Below, piece by piece: positions 15,267-16,749 of a stretch of DNA of 16,749 nucleotides. Source of the stretch: Candidatus Heimdallarchaeota archaeon (GTDB lineage Archaea > Asgardarchaeota > Heimdallarchaeia > Heimdallarchaeales > Kariarchaeaceae); NCBI GenBank assembly GCA_029882335.1, contig JAOUKW010000038.1, forward strand, positions 1 to 16,749, read 5' to 3'. The notes under the pieces were generated by a model. It ran no database searches. It saw nothing but the letters and a program-made list of their open reading frames with translations, and had not been told where the DNA came from. Position 1 is the stretch's first letter. Every line of letters begins with the position of its first letter. The translations under genes were made by a program, and so were the position numbers.

Positions 15267-15274
15267 TTTATAAA
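15267..15274 (+). promoter_or_regulatory. TATA box of the GNAT-like gene
   Basis: TTTATAAA is a near-consensus archaeal TATA box and begins exactly 30 nt before ATG 15297. This is the clearest promoter in the window and predicts a leaderless transcript. Confidence 0.65.
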
Positions 15275-15296
15275 CATATAACTTAACATTATCTAA

Positions 15297-16181
15297 ATGG
15301 AAATAAGAACATTTGATCCTAGCTACATTGAAAGCCAAGTTGAATTGGGAAAGAACGTAACGAAAAATTGGAAAACATTTACTCAAACGTCATCAGAACA
15401 ATTGAAGAGATCATACACCAATGAGAATTTTGATCCTGAAACTCGATTATATGCATTTAAAGACAATCAATTAGTTGGATTTCTAACTTCTTCTGTAAAT
15501 AAACAAACAGGAACGGCAGGATTTCGTTTTCCCCTTGTAGCAGAAGGTCATGAAGACTGTGCATCCCCATTAATTGTAAAGGCATTAGACGTATTAAAAG
15601 CCAAGGGGGCAGCCAAAATCGTAACATCACTAGATGATCAATGGGGTGATTGGCCTGAACTATCTAGAAAGTTCAACTTTACTGAAGTATCTGTAAATTC
15701 AGAGGTAGGATTGTTGGATGTTGATGCAGTGTCTTTGGAAACAAGCGAATTTGATGGAAAAGTACTGGAATTCAACCCAGATCGAGATGAAGAACAAATG
15801 ATCCACATTTTTGTTAATAAGTTTAATATGACAGATGAACAAGCCAAGAATAATTTTGAAGCAATTAAAAATTTCAATCCTGAACAGTTAATCACGCATT
15901 CTGTAATATATGAAGAGGAAAAGATTGTAGCACGAGTTATTGCTTATCAATCTGTAATTGGAGTAGATCCTGCAAATCTAGGAAATATAATTACCCCAGA
16001 AACAAATACAGAATTGTATTTTAATGCATTAATAACAAAAGTAATAGAAAAAGCAAAAGAGAAGGGAATAAAACAATTCATGAAATTTTTAGCACCACCT
16101 GAATTTAAAAACAAGACAATGTACGAATCAATGGGTGTAAATTTTATATCTAAAATAAAAACAATTGAAAAAACACTTTAG
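15297..16181 (+). CDS. GNAT-like acetyltransferase family protein, possibly two-module
   Basis: This 294-aa soluble protein looks like two GNAT-type halves. The first half (about 1-140) has RLYAFKDNQLVGFLTSSV at 50-67, typical of the strands that lead to the acetyl-CoA site. A helix LIVKALDVLKAKGAAKIVTS and a DxxW...RKFNFTEV segment like the end of a GNAT fold follow. The second half (about 157-294) repeats the order: EEEKIVARVIAY at 206-217, the helix FNALITKVIEKAKEKGIKQF, and the MYESMGVNF end at 275-283. The Q/RxxGxG/A acetyl-CoA motif is not clear in either half, so acetyl transfer is not assured. It has its own near-consensus promoter and sits alone. Confidence 0.6.
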   Translation: MEIRTFDPSYIESQVELGKNVTKNWKTFTQTSSEQLKRSYTNENFDPETRLYAFKDNQLVGFLTSSVNKQTGTAGFRFPLVAEGHEDCASPLIVKALDVLKAKGAAKIVTSLDDQWGDWPELSRKFNFTEVSVNSEVGLLDVDAVSLETSEFDGKVLEFNPDRDEEQMIHIFVNKFNMTDEQAKNNFEAIKNFNPEQLITHSVIYEEEKIVARVIAYQSVIGVDPANLGNIITPETNTELYFNALITKVIEKAKEKGIKQFMKFLAPPEFKNKTMYESMGVNFISKIKTIEKTL

Positions 16182-16203
16182 GGTTGTCACTTATTATGAC
16201 ACC
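16182..16203 (+). terminator. possible terminator between convergent genes
   Basis: GGTTGTCA (16182-16189) pairs with TGACACC (16197-16203) through 7 bp with one bulged T and a 7-nt loop. It begins at the base right after the stop codon of the GNAT-like gene. It lies in the 98-bp gap between two convergent genes, where a terminator is expected. No long T run follows. Confidence 0.35.
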
Positions 16204-16279
16204 TATGGTATCATAAGATTGAATAAATATCCATATCAACTGAACTAAATAAGAACTAGTCAATTTTCATTGAGAATAA

Positions 16280-16749
16280 CTAATTTGTTAGAACATTCAA
16301 AATATTTTGCAGCAGGGGGATAAAATCGTTGTAATCTGAAAACGAGTAAGGATATGTACTTTTTGAACTACCTAATATATTGCAATGTATTGCTGTAGCA
16401 CCAGTTTGATTAATAAGATCAAGTGCAAAATCGGAATCATCAATAAATATAGCAACATTGAGATCCACATCTAAGGCAGACAAAATACGTGGATAATAGT
16501 CCTTACTACCCTTAATTTTACCAATTAGATCTGGACCAAAAAAATTCTTGAAATAACTATGGACTCCCATTGGCTTCAAATATCCCCTTAACATTATGGA
16601 GCTCTCACCAGAGGCTGTATGTAGATTAAATCCAAGATTGTATAACAGGGTCAATATATTTATAACACCAGGAATATCAGCAATTACTTTTTCAGGTACA
16701 ATCTTCTCTAATTGATTATAATGAAAAATAATGGTTTCTTCATCAATAT
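16280..16749 (-). CDS. HAD-family hydrolase, partial (N-terminus beyond window)
   Basis: The frame stays open to the window edge, so the gene continues past 16749 and no start is called; the TTG at 16654 is internal. The visible part reads KVIADIPGVINIL, then LHTASGESS (motif II Ser/Thr region near 16618), KIKGSKDYY (motif III lysine) and IFIDDSDFALD (motif IV acidic cluster, about 16447-16418). This order is that of the C-terminal half of a HAD phosphatase with a small helical cap. The nucleophile motif DxDxT/V would lie outside the window. HAD enzymes of this type remove phosphate from small metabolites; the substrate cannot be told. The gene is convergent with the GNAT-like gene. Confidence 0.75.
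   Translation of the reverse strand, partial: IDEETIIFHYNQLEKIVPEKVIADIPGVINILTLLYNLGFNLHTASGESSIMLRGYLKPMGVHSYFKNFFGPDLIGKIKGSKDYYPRILSALDVDLNVAIFIDDSDFALDLINQTGATAIHCNILGSSKSTYPYSFSDYNDFIPLLQNILNVLTN

Overview
The window is AT-rich DNA from an archaeon. I infer an Asgard-type archaeon, possibly a Heimdallarchaeia relative, but no rRNA or tRNA gene is present to confirm it. The archaeal call rests mainly on the control signals. The first gene of each transcription unit has a TATA-like box about 30-34 nt before its start codon and no room for a leader. Genes inside operons instead carry GGAG-type ribosome-binding sites or overlap the preceding stop. Several firsts use TTG or GTG. The Asgard suggestion comes from helical-repeat proteins ending in a longin-like domain and from a large FtsX-type permease encoded with two ATPases.

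Layout: (1) 1-3667 holds a non-coding leader region and two tandem paralogous TPR proteins of 547 and 544 aa, each with a C-terminal longin/roadblock-like alpha/beta domain and each under its own promoter. (2) 4781-3687 (minus) is a complete P1/DmpA-type (family S58) aminopeptidase, convergent with the second TPR gene. (3) 4929-8507 is a tightly overlapping three-gene operon: a HEAT-like helical protein, a GlnD-like nucleotidyltransferase with an unassigned N-terminal half, and a calcineurin-type metallophosphoesterase fused to a CBS pair. (4) 8740-14532 is a five-gene operon: FtsX/MacB-type permease, ABC ATPase with an AbrB-like C-terminal domain, second canonical ABC ATPase, winged-helix regulator, and a two-span membrane protein of unknown role. 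(5) 14613-15182 is a DUF899-like thioredoxin-fold protein with a CPYC motif. (6) 15297-16181 is a GNAT-like protein, possibly with two GNAT modules. (7) 16749-16280 (minus) is the C-terminal part of a HAD-family phosphatase that runs off the window.

The most unusual part is the 4929-8507 operon. It pairs an enzyme likely to add a nucleotide (GlnD-type catalytic motif, no HD hydrolase domain visible) with an enzyme likely to remove a phosphate ester, and the latter carries an adenine-nucleotide-sensor-type CBS module. A HEAT-like scaffold is translationally coupled to them. I propose an energy-sensing reversible modification or signalling cycle; this is inference. The ABC operon is also notable. 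One permease chain contains both FtsX halves, the two ATPases are clearly non-identical, one of them carries a putative DNA-binding hairpin, and a regulator gene follows.

No tRNA, rRNA, CRISPR array, insertion sequence or integration site was recognised. No gene-free stretch exceeds 300 bases; the longest are 1-291 and 8508-8739.
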